DNA of 64,000 nucleotides from Bacteroides eggerthii (GTDB lineage: Bacteria; Bacteroidota; Bacteroidia; Bacteroidales; Bacteroidaceae): the NCBI RefSeq assembly GCF_025146565.1, contig NZ_CP102258.1, positions 1,272,001 through 1,336,000 of the forward strand, given 5' to 3'. Shown here piece after piece: positions 52,017 through 60,462 of the stretch. The position numbers and the translations under genes were made by a program. Under the pieces are notes generated by a model that saw nothing but the letters and a program-made list of their open reading frames with translations, was not told the origin of the DNA and did no database searches. Positions within the stretch are counted from its first letter, which is position 1. Each line of letters opens with the position of its first letter.

Positions 52017-53141
52017 TCACTGTTTCAATAATACAATCATTTTCAGGGAGAAATCAAAGAATACCATGCGGGCGTTCACGTTCTGCTCAATGTGTATCTG
52101 CGCTTCACTTAGTTCGTCCATGATTCCTATCACATTACGTTCGTTGACAAACGGGGCAAAGCGGGTGGCGAAGTTCTGTTCGGGCAGAGTCATGTAATTC
52201 ATTTCTTTCCGGTGTAGGTTATAGATGAAGTTTTCCCGTATCATGCGCTGGCAATATTCCAGAAAGTTCTTTTGACGTTCGCGTCCCATTGCAGCCAGTT
52301 GCTCGCTCCATTGTTTCATCTCCCGTATTTTTCGTTGATAGGAAAGACGCATTAGGCTGATGAACAGATTAAAAAAGAGTTCGTTCTCTTCGTTCAGGTG
52401 GATCGTCTCCAATGCTTTGATGAAGTTCCCATTTGCCAGATGCGCTATGGTCTGGCTGTCTATGGGCTGTACGCCATACTTTCGTTGCAAGGCGTCTGCT
52501 ATGCTCGTTTCCTCTATTTTGCGGATATTGAAACGCTGTGTACGGCTGAGGATAGTGGACAATATCATCTCGGGAGCTTCGGATACCAGAAGAAATACCG
52601 TTTTTTCAGGAGGCTCTTCCAATAATTTTAATAATTTGTTGGCACAGACTTCATGCATCTTTTCCGGCAGCCATACGATAGTCACCTTATATCCGCCTTC
52701 ACTGGATTTCAAACTGAGTTTACGGGTGATTTCATCGCTTTCCTTTGCGTAGATAATTGCCTGCCCGTTTTCCGCTCCCATTGCGTTCAACCAATGGTTC
52801 AGCGAAAAATAAGGATTGTTCAGCACAAAGTGTCTCCAATCGGCTATGTAGTCGTCACAGACTTCCTTCTTCCCTTTGGCGCTTTTCACTATGGGGAATA
52901 CGAAGTGTACGTCCGGATGTACCAGTTTATTCCATTTTACACACGAGGGACACGTACCGCATGCGTCAGTCTCCGTACGGTTCGGGCAACAGATATAACG
53001 GGCGTAAGCCAAAGCAAGCGGAAGTTTTCCGGTTCCTGCCGGGCCGCAGAAAAGTTGTGCATGAGGGATACGTCCTTCCTGCACTTCTTGTATCAATCGC
53101 TGTTTGGCTGCTTCCTGGCCGATTACATCTTTAAAAAACAC
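52017..53141 (-). CDS. holB: DNA polymerase III subunit delta'
   Basis: 374 residues. Starts MFFKDVIGQEAAKQRLIQEV; Walker A-like GPAGTGKLPLA at about 33-43, zinc-binding Cys set CCPNRTETDACGTCPSC (51-67), and the sensor-type SRTQRFNIRKIEE near 210, where the clamp-loader arginine finger motif would be SRT. It is part of the clamp loader that puts the beta sliding clamp on DNA. The C-terminal collar helices follow. Slightly longer than E. coli delta'. metF is 16 bp upstream on the same strand, so one transcript metF-holB-ricT-gldH is likely. Confidence 0.93.
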   Translation of the reverse strand: MFFKDVIGQEAAKQRLIQEVQEGRIPHAQLFCGPAGTGKLPLALAYARYICCPNRTETDACGTCPSCVKWNKLVHPDVHFVFPIVKSAKGKKEVCDDYIADWRHFVLNNPYFSLNHWLNAMGAENGQAIIYAKESDEITRKLSLKSSEGGYKVTIVWLPEKMHEVCANKLLKLLEEPPEKTVFLLVSEAPEMILSTILSRTQRFNIRKIEETSIADALQRKYGVQPIDSQTIAHLANGNFIKALETIHLNEENELFFNLFISLMRLSYQRKIREMKQWSEQLAAMGRERQKNFLEYCQRMIRENFIYNLHRKEMNYMTLPEQNFATRFAPFVNERNVIGIMDELSEAQIHIEQNVNARMVFFDFSLKMIVLLKQ

Positions 53142-53157
53142 GACGGTGATATTTAAG

Positions 53158-54111
53158 TTAATAAATTTGTCTGGCTACTTCCTTTATGCTGTTTACCGCG
53201 CCTATGGAATAGAAATGAATACTGGGAATATGGTGTTTCATTAATTCCTTGCATTGCTGTACGCACCATTCAATGCCCACTTGTTGCGCTTCGGCGTCAT
53301 TCTTGCATTTCAATACTTCTTTTGTCAGCTCTTCGGGTAGGTCCACTTTGAATGTTTTGGGTATCATACTGAGTTGCGACAACTTTTTAAATGGCTTGAT
53401 GCCCGGTATGATAGGGATGGTAACTCCTGCTTGGCGGGCACGTTCCACAAAATCGAAATATTTCCGGTTGTCGTAGAATAATTGGGTAACGGCATATTCT
53501 GCTCCGTTTTCCATTTTCTTTTTCAGCCAATAGATATCCGTATCGATGTTGGGAGCCTCTTCGTGCTTTTCCGGATAGCAGGCTACTCCGTATGAAAAGG
53601 GGGTATTTGTTACCGTCATTTCGGAACCATCTACAAAAATGCCCTTATTGAACTGATTAATCTGATCTTGCAACTCAATGGCATGCAGGTAACCGTTGCT
53701 TTCGGGCGTAAAAGCGGATTCATGCTTCGCCTTGTCTCCGCGCAGCACCAAAAGGTCTGTAATATTTAGAAACTGCAGGTCGAGCAATACGTATTCGGTA
53801 TCTTCACGACTGAAGCCGCTGCAAAGAATATGCGGTACCACCGTTATATTATATTTGTTTTGGATGGCTGCGGCAACAGATACGGTGCCCGGACGGCGGC
53901 GAAGTCTGTTGCGTTGGAACAGTCCGTTGCCGAGGTCTTTATACACGTACTCGCTGCGGTGTGTGGTTATATTGATGTATTTAGGGTCAAATTCCCGTAA
54001 TGTATCTATCGTTTCGTACAACTTTTCGATGCCTGTGCCCTTCAGCGGGGGCAATATCTCAAAAGAAAAAGCTGTTTTTTCGTTACTGTTTATCAGATCG
54101 ATTACTCTCAT
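53158..54111 (-). CDS. metF: Methylenetetrahydrofolate reductase
   Basis: 317 residues from the reverse ATG at 54111 (MRVIDLINSNEKTAFSFEILPPLKGTGIEKL); starts further up to 54219 would add 36 residues that do not fit the family. SFEILPP carries the catalytic glutamate; VVPHILCSGFSREDTEYVL, LLVLRGDKAKHE and GVACYPEKHEEAPN are FAD and folate contacts; TQLFYDNRKYFDFV and PIIPGIKPF follow. It reduces 5,10-methylene-THF to 5-methyl-THF for methionine synthesis. metA is 2.3 kb away on the other strand, with a fimbrillin-like gene between. Confidence 0.96.
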   Translation of the reverse strand: MRVIDLINSNEKTAFSFEILPPLKGTGIEKLYETIDTLREFDPKYINITTHRSEYVYKDLGNGLFQRNRLRRRPGTVSVAAAIQNKYNITVVPHILCSGFSREDTEYVLLDLQFLNITDLLVLRGDKAKHESAFTPESNGYLHAIELQDQINQFNKGIFVDGSEMTVTNTPFSYGVACYPEKHEEAPNIDTDIYWLKKKMENGAEYAVTQLFYDNRKYFDFVERARQAGVTIPIIPGIKPFKKLSQLSMIPKTFKVDLPEELTKEVLKCKNDAEAQQVGIEWCVQQCKELMKHHIPSIHFYSIGAVNSIKEVARQIY

Positions 54112-54203
54112 TTCTTCTTCGTTGTCTTTGTCTAATTGGCAAAATCCTTGCACATTGGGAACAAAAATACGAAAAAGAAATGAGAAATGCCCCGAAGGAC
54201 AGG

Positions 54204-56114
54204 CTATTCTTTTATGCAACGGACGGAAAATCCGTTATAGTACTTCTTACCTTCCGGTTTGACGGAGTTTTTAAATTCAATGTCATTATTGCTGTTTGTG
54301 ATTATCACTACTTTGTCCAATTGTTCCTGCATGCCGTTGCGTGTCCAATAGGCGGTTGATGAGGCCGGGTTTACTAAAGTTGTTGCATTATCTCTTTCCA
54401 GCAGCAATCCTTTGGGGGCAATGCCGAATCCTGTCTCATTTGTCGCCGGGTTGGTATCAGAACTCCATGTTCCTGTTTTTTTCAGTGCGGAAGCATTTCC
54501 GGCTATGTACTCTTTTAACCTGTTCCAATCATTGTCCGACGGTATTCTCCAGTCCAGTGGAGCTAATTTGCCGGTAAGTACCGCCTCGCCGTTATAAAGC
54601 AGGAAGCCGGGAACGGAATATTGGAAACATCTGTCTCCTGTTCCTAATATCTTTTGTATAGGGATGTTTTTACTGTCGTTGTAGTAGGCGGTTTGCAGAT
54701 CCTCTCTCATCCAGTATTGTGTTCCTATTTTTACGATAGGATAAGATTGCAATATTCCGTTCCGTATATCTCTGATTGTGTAGCTGCTTACATTGACAGT
54801 CAATGCTTTGTCGGGCTTTTCTGTAACAATCTTCAGGTCTCCGTCGATGTAGAATTTTTCAATGGGGCCGGAGTGTCCACCTGTATAAGCCAGTGAGTTG
54901 TCCGTTTCATTCCAGCTTACTTTGCCGCCATGCGTTGCGGCGGTTTTGTCGGGCAGTTGTAAAACGGTTCCATTGTTCAGGTCGGTCCGACCGTTGTCCG
55001 ATACGGGGTAGACCACAATGGCTTTGGAATTTATTGCATCATCGGCAGGGGTATGGAGATATTCCCGGCAGATCTCTGCTACCGGTTTCCCCTGGCGATA
55101 TACTCTATATACACCGGATGTCTTGAACGACAAAGAGGCTGTGTGGATAGCAGTGATGTCATATTCATTTTCGCTGTCTCCTTGTTCGCTTGCTCCCCAT
55201 TCTTTGATGCTGGCGATTACGCCGGTCAGGGATTCGCCGGCATTTTGTAATGCGTTGATCTGGATTTCCAATTCCGTATCTTCTTTGATAATGGCTGAGG
55301 GCAGGGAGCAGGCATAGATTTTACCGTTCCATTCTAAGCTGAAAGCCTGTTTGCTGTCGGAATGTGTTTGCGGAATGACAATGAACTCTTTACCGGACAG
55401 TCCGTTGCCGGTCTCCTTCCATACGCCGGAAGGTATAATGTCCGTTTCACTTTCTTCATCCACTTCGGATAGTTCGTCCGATTGCAGGTCGTATAGCGCC
55501 TGTGTCCTGAAGCCGGTAGCTATGATCCGGGGATTGGCTTTGAGCATATCATTTACGTTCTCTCCGTCTTTGGGAGTAAGAACTATTTTTATTTTTGCAA
55601 ATTGATGCTTGTAGGTCAGTCTTACGGCTTCTTTACTGTTGGCAATGTTTTCGGTTCGTGCTGTCATGAAATCGGATAAGCTGTAATTGGAGGATTTGCT
55701 CTGATCCGCCTGTACTGTGACATGCAGTAAAGAACTGCCTCCGCCCATTCCGGCTGCCTGATAGGGATAATAGCTTATAAAATCCAGAGTGGCATCTCCT
55801 TCCGGATAGAAAACTTCTTTTTTGGGAATCAGTGTTGTCCCTTCACCACATTCCAAAAGCAGGTTGTCGATGTAACGCTGTTCGCTTAAGCCGTTACCGG
55901 TCAGCATGGCAAATACACCCATTCTGTCTCCGGTCTCAAATGTGTTTTTCGTTATTTTAGTGTTGCCCTTGCTCGCTTTTGCAACAAAGGAGATGGGAAT
56001 ATTGCTTTCCCGGATTTCATCATTGATTTGATTGACGCAAGAAACAGCCGCTATGGCAAAAACAAAACACAACAGAATACTGCCTTTCTTGAAAAGGTCT
56101 TTTTGGTTTTTCAT
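54204..56114 (-). CDS. Fimbrillin-like lipoprotein with C-terminal FISUMP domain
   Basis: 636 residues. Lipoprotein signal with lipobox VSC (IAAVSCVNQINDE). Residues 35-330 read as a Mfa-like/fimbrillin domain: ISFVAKASKGNTKITKNTFETGDRMGVFAM, DATLDFISYYPYQ and VRLTYKHQFAKIKIVLTPKDG are characteristic of Bacteroidales pilus or adhesin subunits. A middle beta region (about 335-470) follows. Residues 480-636 match a FISUMP domain: IGTQYWMREDLQTAYYND, WRIPSDNDWNRLKEYI, TGFGIAPKG, AYWTRNG and YYNGFSVRCIKE at the extreme end. A surface lipoprotein is likely, perhaps a pilus tip or adhesin. No other fim genes are nearby. Reads away from metA across a 342-bp gap. Confidence 0.82.
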   Translation of the reverse strand: MKNQKDLFKKGSILLCFVFAIAAVSCVNQINDEIRESNIPISFVAKASKGNTKITKNTFETGDRMGVFAMLTGNGLSEQRYIDNLLLECGEGTTLIPKKEVFYPEGDATLDFISYYPYQAAGMGGGSSLLHVTVQADQSKSSNYSLSDFMTARTENIANSKEAVRLTYKHQFAKIKIVLTPKDGENVNDMLKANPRIIATGFRTQALYDLQSDELSEVDEESETDIIPSGVWKETGNGLSGKEFIVIPQTHSDSKQAFSLEWNGKIYACSLPSAIIKEDTELEIQINALQNAGESLTGVIASIKEWGASEQGDSENEYDITAIHTASLSFKTSGVYRVYRQGKPVAEICREYLHTPADDAINSKAIVVYPVSDNGRTDLNNGTVLQLPDKTAATHGGKVSWNETDNSLAYTGGHSGPIEKFYIDGDLKIVTEKPDKALTVNVSSYTIRDIRNGILQSYPIVKIGTQYWMREDLQTAYYNDSKNIPIQKILGTGDRCFQYSVPGFLLYNGEAVLTGKLAPLDWRIPSDNDWNRLKEYIAGNASALKKTGTWSSDTNPATNETGFGIAPKGLLLERDNATTLVNPASSTAYWTRNGMQEQLDKVVIITNSNNDIEFKNSVKPEGKKYYNGFSVRCIKE

Positions 56115-56456
56115 ATATAATAATTTGTAAGACGGAAATCTTCCCGTCTTTGGTTCATTCTCAAATACTTGTGTGTGTCGAGAAATTTAGATTGAGAGGA
56201 ACCGCAATTATATAAGAAAGTTATTTACTCTTTCTGCTGCTTGCCAGCCGTTGTCACAATTGATTGCTTGGCCTTTTCTTTCTTCTTTTTTGGCACATAT
56301 AGGTAGATACAGACCGCAAATATATATTAATATTTCGTATCGGCTATTCTAATTCAACAAAAACTTCTGCCAATTATTTACGGCACTCTGATTTTTTATC
56401 TAACTTTACACGCTAAAATCGTAAACAGTAATTAGTTAAACCATAGAACAGAGCTT
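56115..56456. other. 342-bp divergent intergenic region
   Basis: No gene seen. For the reverse gene there is a hairpin AAGACGG/CCGTCTT (56129-56135, 56144-56150) just above its ATG and a -7 box TATATTTG (reverse, 56317-56324). For metA a weak TAACTTTA (56401-56408) is the only -7 candidate. No SAM riboswitch fold was recognised before metA. Confidence 0.6.
56317..56324 (-). promoter_or_regulatory. -7 element for the fimbrillin-like gene
   Basis: CAAATATA on the forward strand reads TATATTTG in reverse, matching TAnnTTTG. The leader would be about 195 bases and would carry the hairpin at 56129-56150. Confidence 0.4.
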
Positions 56457-57374
56457 ATGCCTTTAAATTTACCCGATAAACTTCCCGCGATAGAGCTGCT
56501 GAAAGAGGAAAATATATTCGTTATTGATAATTCGCGTGCAACCCAGCAGGACATTCGTCCGCTACGGATTGTTATACTGAATCTGATGCCGCTGAAGATT
56601 ACGACGGAGACCGATTTGGTGCGTTTGCTTTCCAACACTCCGTTGCAGGTGGAAATCTCATTCATGAAAATCAAAAGCCATACTTCCAAGAACACTCCGA
56701 TAGAGCATATGAAAGCTTTCTATACGGACTTTGACAAGATGCGCGACGAGAAATACGACGGTATGATTATTACCGGCGCTCCTGTGGAACAGATGGACTT
56801 TGAGGAAGTGACCTATTGGGATGAGATAACCGGAATATTCGATTGGGCGCGTACGCATGTCACGTCCACTCTTTATATCTGCTGGGCGGCGCAAGCCGGG
56901 CTCTACCACCATTATGGCGTGCCCAAATATCCGTTGGATGCGAAGATGTTCGGCATATTCGAACATCGTACCTTGCAACCTTTGTATCCTATCTTTCGTG
57001 GTTTTGACGATGTGTTCTATGTCCCCCACAGCCGTCATACGGAGATCCGCAAGGAAGATATTCTGAAGGTTCCCGAGCTGACCCTGCTTTCGGAGTCGGA
57101 AGATGCGGGAGTGTATATGGTGATGGCGCGTAACGGACGTGAGTTTTTTGTGACCGGCCATTCCGAATATTCTCCTTTGACGCTCGATACGGAATACCGT
57201 CGTGACCTGAGTAAGGGACTACCCATTGATATGCCCCGCAATTACTATGTGGACGATGATCCTGACAAGGGGGTGTTGGTGCGTTGGCGGGCTCATGCCA
57301 ACCTATTGTTCTCCAACTGGCTGAACTACTTTGTATATCAGGAAACTCCGTTCAATATTGAAGAGATCAAGTAA
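56457..57374 (+). CDS. metA: Homoserine O-acetyltransferase (MetA family)
   Basis: 305 residues, full-length MetA. Catalytic cysteine C142 in LYICWAAQAGLYHHYG, histidine in VPHSRHTE and glutamate in the GHSEYSPLTL region give the family's Cys-His-Glu set. Position 111 is glutamate (ITGAPVEQM); in the studied Bacillus enzyme Glu at this place selects acetyl-CoA, while glycine selects succinyl-CoA. So despite the name homoserine O-succinyltransferase that automatic tools often give, this enzyme is predicted to make O-acetyl-homoserine, the first committed step of methionine synthesis. Stands alone on the forward strand, 48 bp before the U32 gene. Confidence 0.93.
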   Translation: MPLNLPDKLPAIELLKEENIFVIDNSRATQQDIRPLRIVILNLMPLKITTETDLVRLLSNTPLQVEISFMKIKSHTSKNTPIEHMKAFYTDFDKMRDEKYDGMIITGAPVEQMDFEEVTYWDEITGIFDWARTHVTSTLYICWAAQAGLYHHYGVPKYPLDAKMFGIFEHRTLQPLYPIFRGFDDVFYVPHSRHTEIRKEDILKVPELTLLSESEDAGVYMVMARNGREFFVTGHSEYSPLTLDTEYRRDLSKGLPIDMPRNYYVDDDPDKGVLVRWRAHANLLFSNWLNYFVYQETPFNIEEIK

Positions 57375-57421
57375 TAATCCCGAAAACTCTGTGGAACTCA
57401 GTGTCCCTCTGTGGTGAAAAT

Positions 57422-59293
57422 ATGATAAAGCAACGAAAAATAGAACTGTTGGCTCCTGCCAAAAATTTAGAGTGTGGCATTGAGGCTGTCAATCATGGTG
57501 CGGATGCGGTGTATATAGGTGCGCCGAAGTTTGGTGCGCGTGCGGCAGCTGTCAATTCCCTGGAAGATATTTCCGCTTTGGCAGAGTATGCCCATTTGTA
57601 TAATGTACGTGTTTATGTTACGGTGAATACGATCTTGAAAGAAGAAGAACTTGCCGAAACGGAACGGATGATTTGGGATTTGTACCGTATCGGTGTGGAT
57701 GCGTTGATAGTCCAGGACATGGGGATTACCCGTTTGAACCTGCCGCCTATACCTTTGCATGGCAGTACGCAAATGGACAACCGTACACCGGAGAAGGTTC
57801 GTTTCCTGACGGATGCCGGCTTTCGTCAGGTGGTATTGGCGCGCGAGCTTTCACTGCACGAGATACGCAATATCCACGAGGCTTGTCCGGAGACGCCTTT
57901 GGAGGTCTTTGTGCATGGTGCGCTTTGTGTGAGTTACAGTGGCCAGTGCTACGTCAGTCAGGCGTGTTTCGGCAGAAGTGCCAATCGGGGGGAGTGCGCA
58001 CAGTTCTGCCGCCTTCCGTTTAGCTTGGTAGATGCTGACGGAAAAACAATCGTACGTGACAAGCACTTGCTTTCTCTGAAAGACTTGAATCAAAGTGAAG
58101 TTCTGGAAGATCTGTTGGATGCCGGAGCTTCTTCTCTGAAGATAGAAGGGCGGCTGAAGGATGTTTCCTATGTGAAGAATGTCACAGCTGCCTACCGCCA
58201 AAAGCTGGATGCCATATTTGCCCGTCGTAGAGAGTATGTACGCGCTTCTTCGGGCAGTTGCCGCTTCGATTTCGTTCCTCAGCTGGACAAGAGCTTCAGC
58301 CGCGGTTTTACCCACTACTTCTTGCAAGGCCGCGAACGGGAGATATCCTCTTTCGATACGCCGAAATCCCTGGGTGAGGAAATGGGAACGATGAAGGAGC
58401 AACGCGGCAATTACCTTACCGTAGCCGGGGTGAAGCCTTTCCATAACGGAGACGGTGTTTGTTTCCTTGATGAGCAGGGCCGTTTGAAAGGTTTCCGTAT
58501 CAACCGGGTGGATGGCAACAAACTCTATCCGGCAGGCGAAGTGCCCCGCATCAAACCGCGTACCCGTCTCTATCGAAATTTCGATCAGGAGTTTGAACGC
58601 ATCCTTTCCCGCAAGTCTGCCGAACGCAAAATAGGCATTGAGTGGGAACTGGCAGATACCCCTTCGGGCTTTGCCCTGACTGCCGCAGATGAAGACGGGA
58701 ATCGTGTGACATTGTCATTCCCCTGTTCAAAAGAGCTGGCGCGTACTCCGCAACAGGAGCATCTGCGTACCCAGCTTGGCAAATTAGGTAACACCCCTTT
58801 TGAGGTCGTGGCTTTGGGAGGTATGGACGATACTTCTGTGAAGGCTGCTCCCGCTGTTGTGATCAACCTGTCGCATAACTGGTTCATACCGGCTTCGGTG
58901 ATAGCAGATTGGCGTCGCCAAGTGACAGACAGGCTGATAGCGGCCCGCCGTATCACTTACCGTCGTGAACTGCATGTCTGGAAACCTACCCGGCATTGTT
59001 TCCCGATGAAGTCCCTGACATATTTGGGGAATGTGATGAATACATCCGCCCGTAGCTTTTATCTGGAGCATGGGGTTGTTTCCGTAGAACCGGCATACGA
59101 GAAGCAGGCCGTACCGGAAGCCGTACTGATGTTCTGTAAGCATTGCCTGCGTTATAGCATGGGCTGGTGTCCTACGCATCAAAAGGGACACTCTCCATAC
59201 CGGGAACCTTATTACTTGGTCGGGACGGACGGTAAGCGTTTCCGCCTGACTTTTGACTGTAAGAACTGCCAAATGAAGGTGAGCGGAGAGTGA
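57422..59293 (+). CDS. U32 family protein with DUF3656 (RlhA-like)
   Basis: 623 residues from the ATG at 57422 (MIKQRKIELLAPAKNLECGIEAVNHGADAVYIG); a start at 57401 adds seven residues. The U32 core has EVFVHGALCVSYSGQCYVSQ and GRSANRGECAQFCRLPF, and the chain ends with CKHCLRYSMGWCP and DCKNCQMKV, so eight or more cysteines are placed to bind an iron-sulfur centre. The middle (about 360-500) reads like DUF3656. U32 proteins were named collagenases, but the studied E. coli ones hydroxylate RNA: RlhA (U32 plus DUF3656) modifies 23S rRNA C2501 and TrhP/TrhO act on tRNA. RlhA is the better match by length and layout. Exact target unproven. Confidence 0.87.
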   Translation: MIKQRKIELLAPAKNLECGIEAVNHGADAVYIGAPKFGARAAAVNSLEDISALAEYAHLYNVRVYVTVNTILKEEELAETERMIWDLYRIGVDALIVQDMGITRLNLPPIPLHGSTQMDNRTPEKVRFLTDAGFRQVVLARELSLHEIRNIHEACPETPLEVFVHGALCVSYSGQCYVSQACFGRSANRGECAQFCRLPFSLVDADGKTIVRDKHLLSLKDLNQSEVLEDLLDAGASSLKIEGRLKDVSYVKNVTAAYRQKLDAIFARRREYVRASSGSCRFDFVPQLDKSFSRGFTHYFLQGREREISSFDTPKSLGEEMGTMKEQRGNYLTVAGVKPFHNGDGVCFLDEQGRLKGFRINRVDGNKLYPAGEVPRIKPRTRLYRNFDQEFERILSRKSAERKIGIEWELADTPSGFALTAADEDGNRVTLSFPCSKELARTPQQEHLRTQLGKLGNTPFEVVALGGMDDTSVKAAPAVVINLSHNWFIPASVIADWRRQVTDRLIAARRITYRRELHVWKPTRHCFPMKSLTYLGNVMNTSARSFYLEHGVVSVEPAYEKQAVPEAVLMFCKHCLRYSMGWCPTHQKGHSPYREPYYLVGTDGKRFRLTFDCKNCQMKVSGE

Positions 59294-59373
59294 GACGGGA
59301 GGTTTGAAGCAGAAAGCATGAAGTATGGGATATAACGGACGAAGAGTATAAAACATAGGATATAACAAATAAG

Positions 59374-60423
59374 ATGTGGGAGATGCATAAAGCAGAATTA
59401 AATAGGAGCAACCGTAAGCATAACGTTACTGTACGCAGTGTGTCCCGTACCTTATGCCTTATACTGCATCCGCTATATCTCCTGCTTTTACTTCTGCCTT
59501 GTCTTGCCTCTTGCCATTATCCCCGTCCCGACTTGGAAAACAGGGAGCTGGGGGAGAGGACGCGCGATTCGTTGAGGTATCTGTACGAACGCCATTATAC
59601 GTGGGATACAAATTTGGAACTACTGGATGACTCGGTAACTATCGCCTGCCTGCCTGTAAAGGATTGCTATAACACATTGTACAGGGGCGACAGGGTTGTG
59701 GTAGCGGAGTTTGCCATTCATCCGGCAGACAGTGTGGATAGCGTATGGGTGAAGCTCGCCCATTCACAGGAGGTACAGGGGTGGATTCGGGAAAAGGATA
59801 TGATGCGGGCATTTGTCCCTACGGACAGCATCTCACAGGCCATTTACCTGTTCAGTGAGACGCATGCTTCTTATTTCATCGTAATCTTTGCATTGTTTGT
59901 GGCGGTATGGCTGTTTCGTGCGTTCCGGCGCAAGCAGTTGCAAATGGTCTGCTTCAATGATATAGACAGCGTATACCCGCTGTTGCTGTGCTTGCTGCTG
60001 GCATTCAGCGCTACGGTGTACGAGTCTATGCAGGTATTTGTGCCGGAGACGTGGCAGCATTTTTATTTCAATCCTACGCTTTCGCCGTTTAGGGTTCCGT
60101 TGGTGCTTTCTGTTTTCCTGATGAGCCTTTGGATGTTCGTCATTGTCTTGCTGGCGGTGCTCGACGATTTGTTCCGTCTGCTGAGTCCGGCGGCGGCTGT
60201 GTTCTATCTGCTGGGGCTGGCTTCCTGTTGTATCTTCTGTTATTTCTTCTTTATATTGACTACGCAGATATATATCGGATATTTGTTTATTGCCGTATTC
60301 GTGTGCGTGTTCTTCAGGAAGCTGCGCTCATCGTTGGCGGCATCCCGTTATCGTTGCGGCAATTGCGGACAAAAGATAGGGACGAAAGGCGTTTGTCCGC
60401 ATTGCGGGGCAATCAACGAGTAG
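59374..60423 (+). CDS. Membrane protein with SH3-like domain and C-terminal zinc ribbon
   Basis: 349 residues, not assigned to a named family. A long basic N-terminal stretch (1-28) leads to a hydrophobic segment with a lipobox-like LASC (43-46). Residues 50-145 contain a beta-rich part with TIACLPVKDCYNTLYRGDRVVVAEFAIHPADSV and VQGWIREKDMM, like a bacterial SH3 domain. Then come five membrane helices (about 160-325) and a zinc ribbon RCGNCGQKIGTKGVCPHCGAINE at the very end, facing the cytoplasm if five helices follow a periplasmic SH3 part. This suggests a sensor or anchor that reads the wall outside and binds something inside. No partner is apparent; TBDR converges on it with a 39-bp gap. 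Confidence 0.7.
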   Translation: MWEMHKAELNRSNRKHNVTVRSVSRTLCLILHPLYLLLLLLPCLASCHYPRPDLENRELGERTRDSLRYLYERHYTWDTNLELLDDSVTIACLPVKDCYNTLYRGDRVVVAEFAIHPADSVDSVWVKLAHSQEVQGWIREKDMMRAFVPTDSISQAIYLFSETHASYFIVIFALFVAVWLFRAFRRKQLQMVCFNDIDSVYPLLLCLLLAFSATVYESMQVFVPETWQHFYFNPTLSPFRVPLVLSVFLMSLWMFVIVLLAVLDDLFRLLSPAAAVFYLLGLASCCIFCYFFFILTTQIYIGYLFIAVFVCVFFRKLRSSLAASRYRCGNCGQKIGTKGVCPHCGAINE

Positions 60424-60462
60424 GAATTCCATTCTTGCCGAAAGGGTTTGTTCCTCTGTCGG

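Noticed and set aside
56115..56456. SAM riboswitch before metA
   Set aside because: Looked for a conserved multi-stem leader; found only AT-rich sequence and one small hairpin belonging to the opposite gene.
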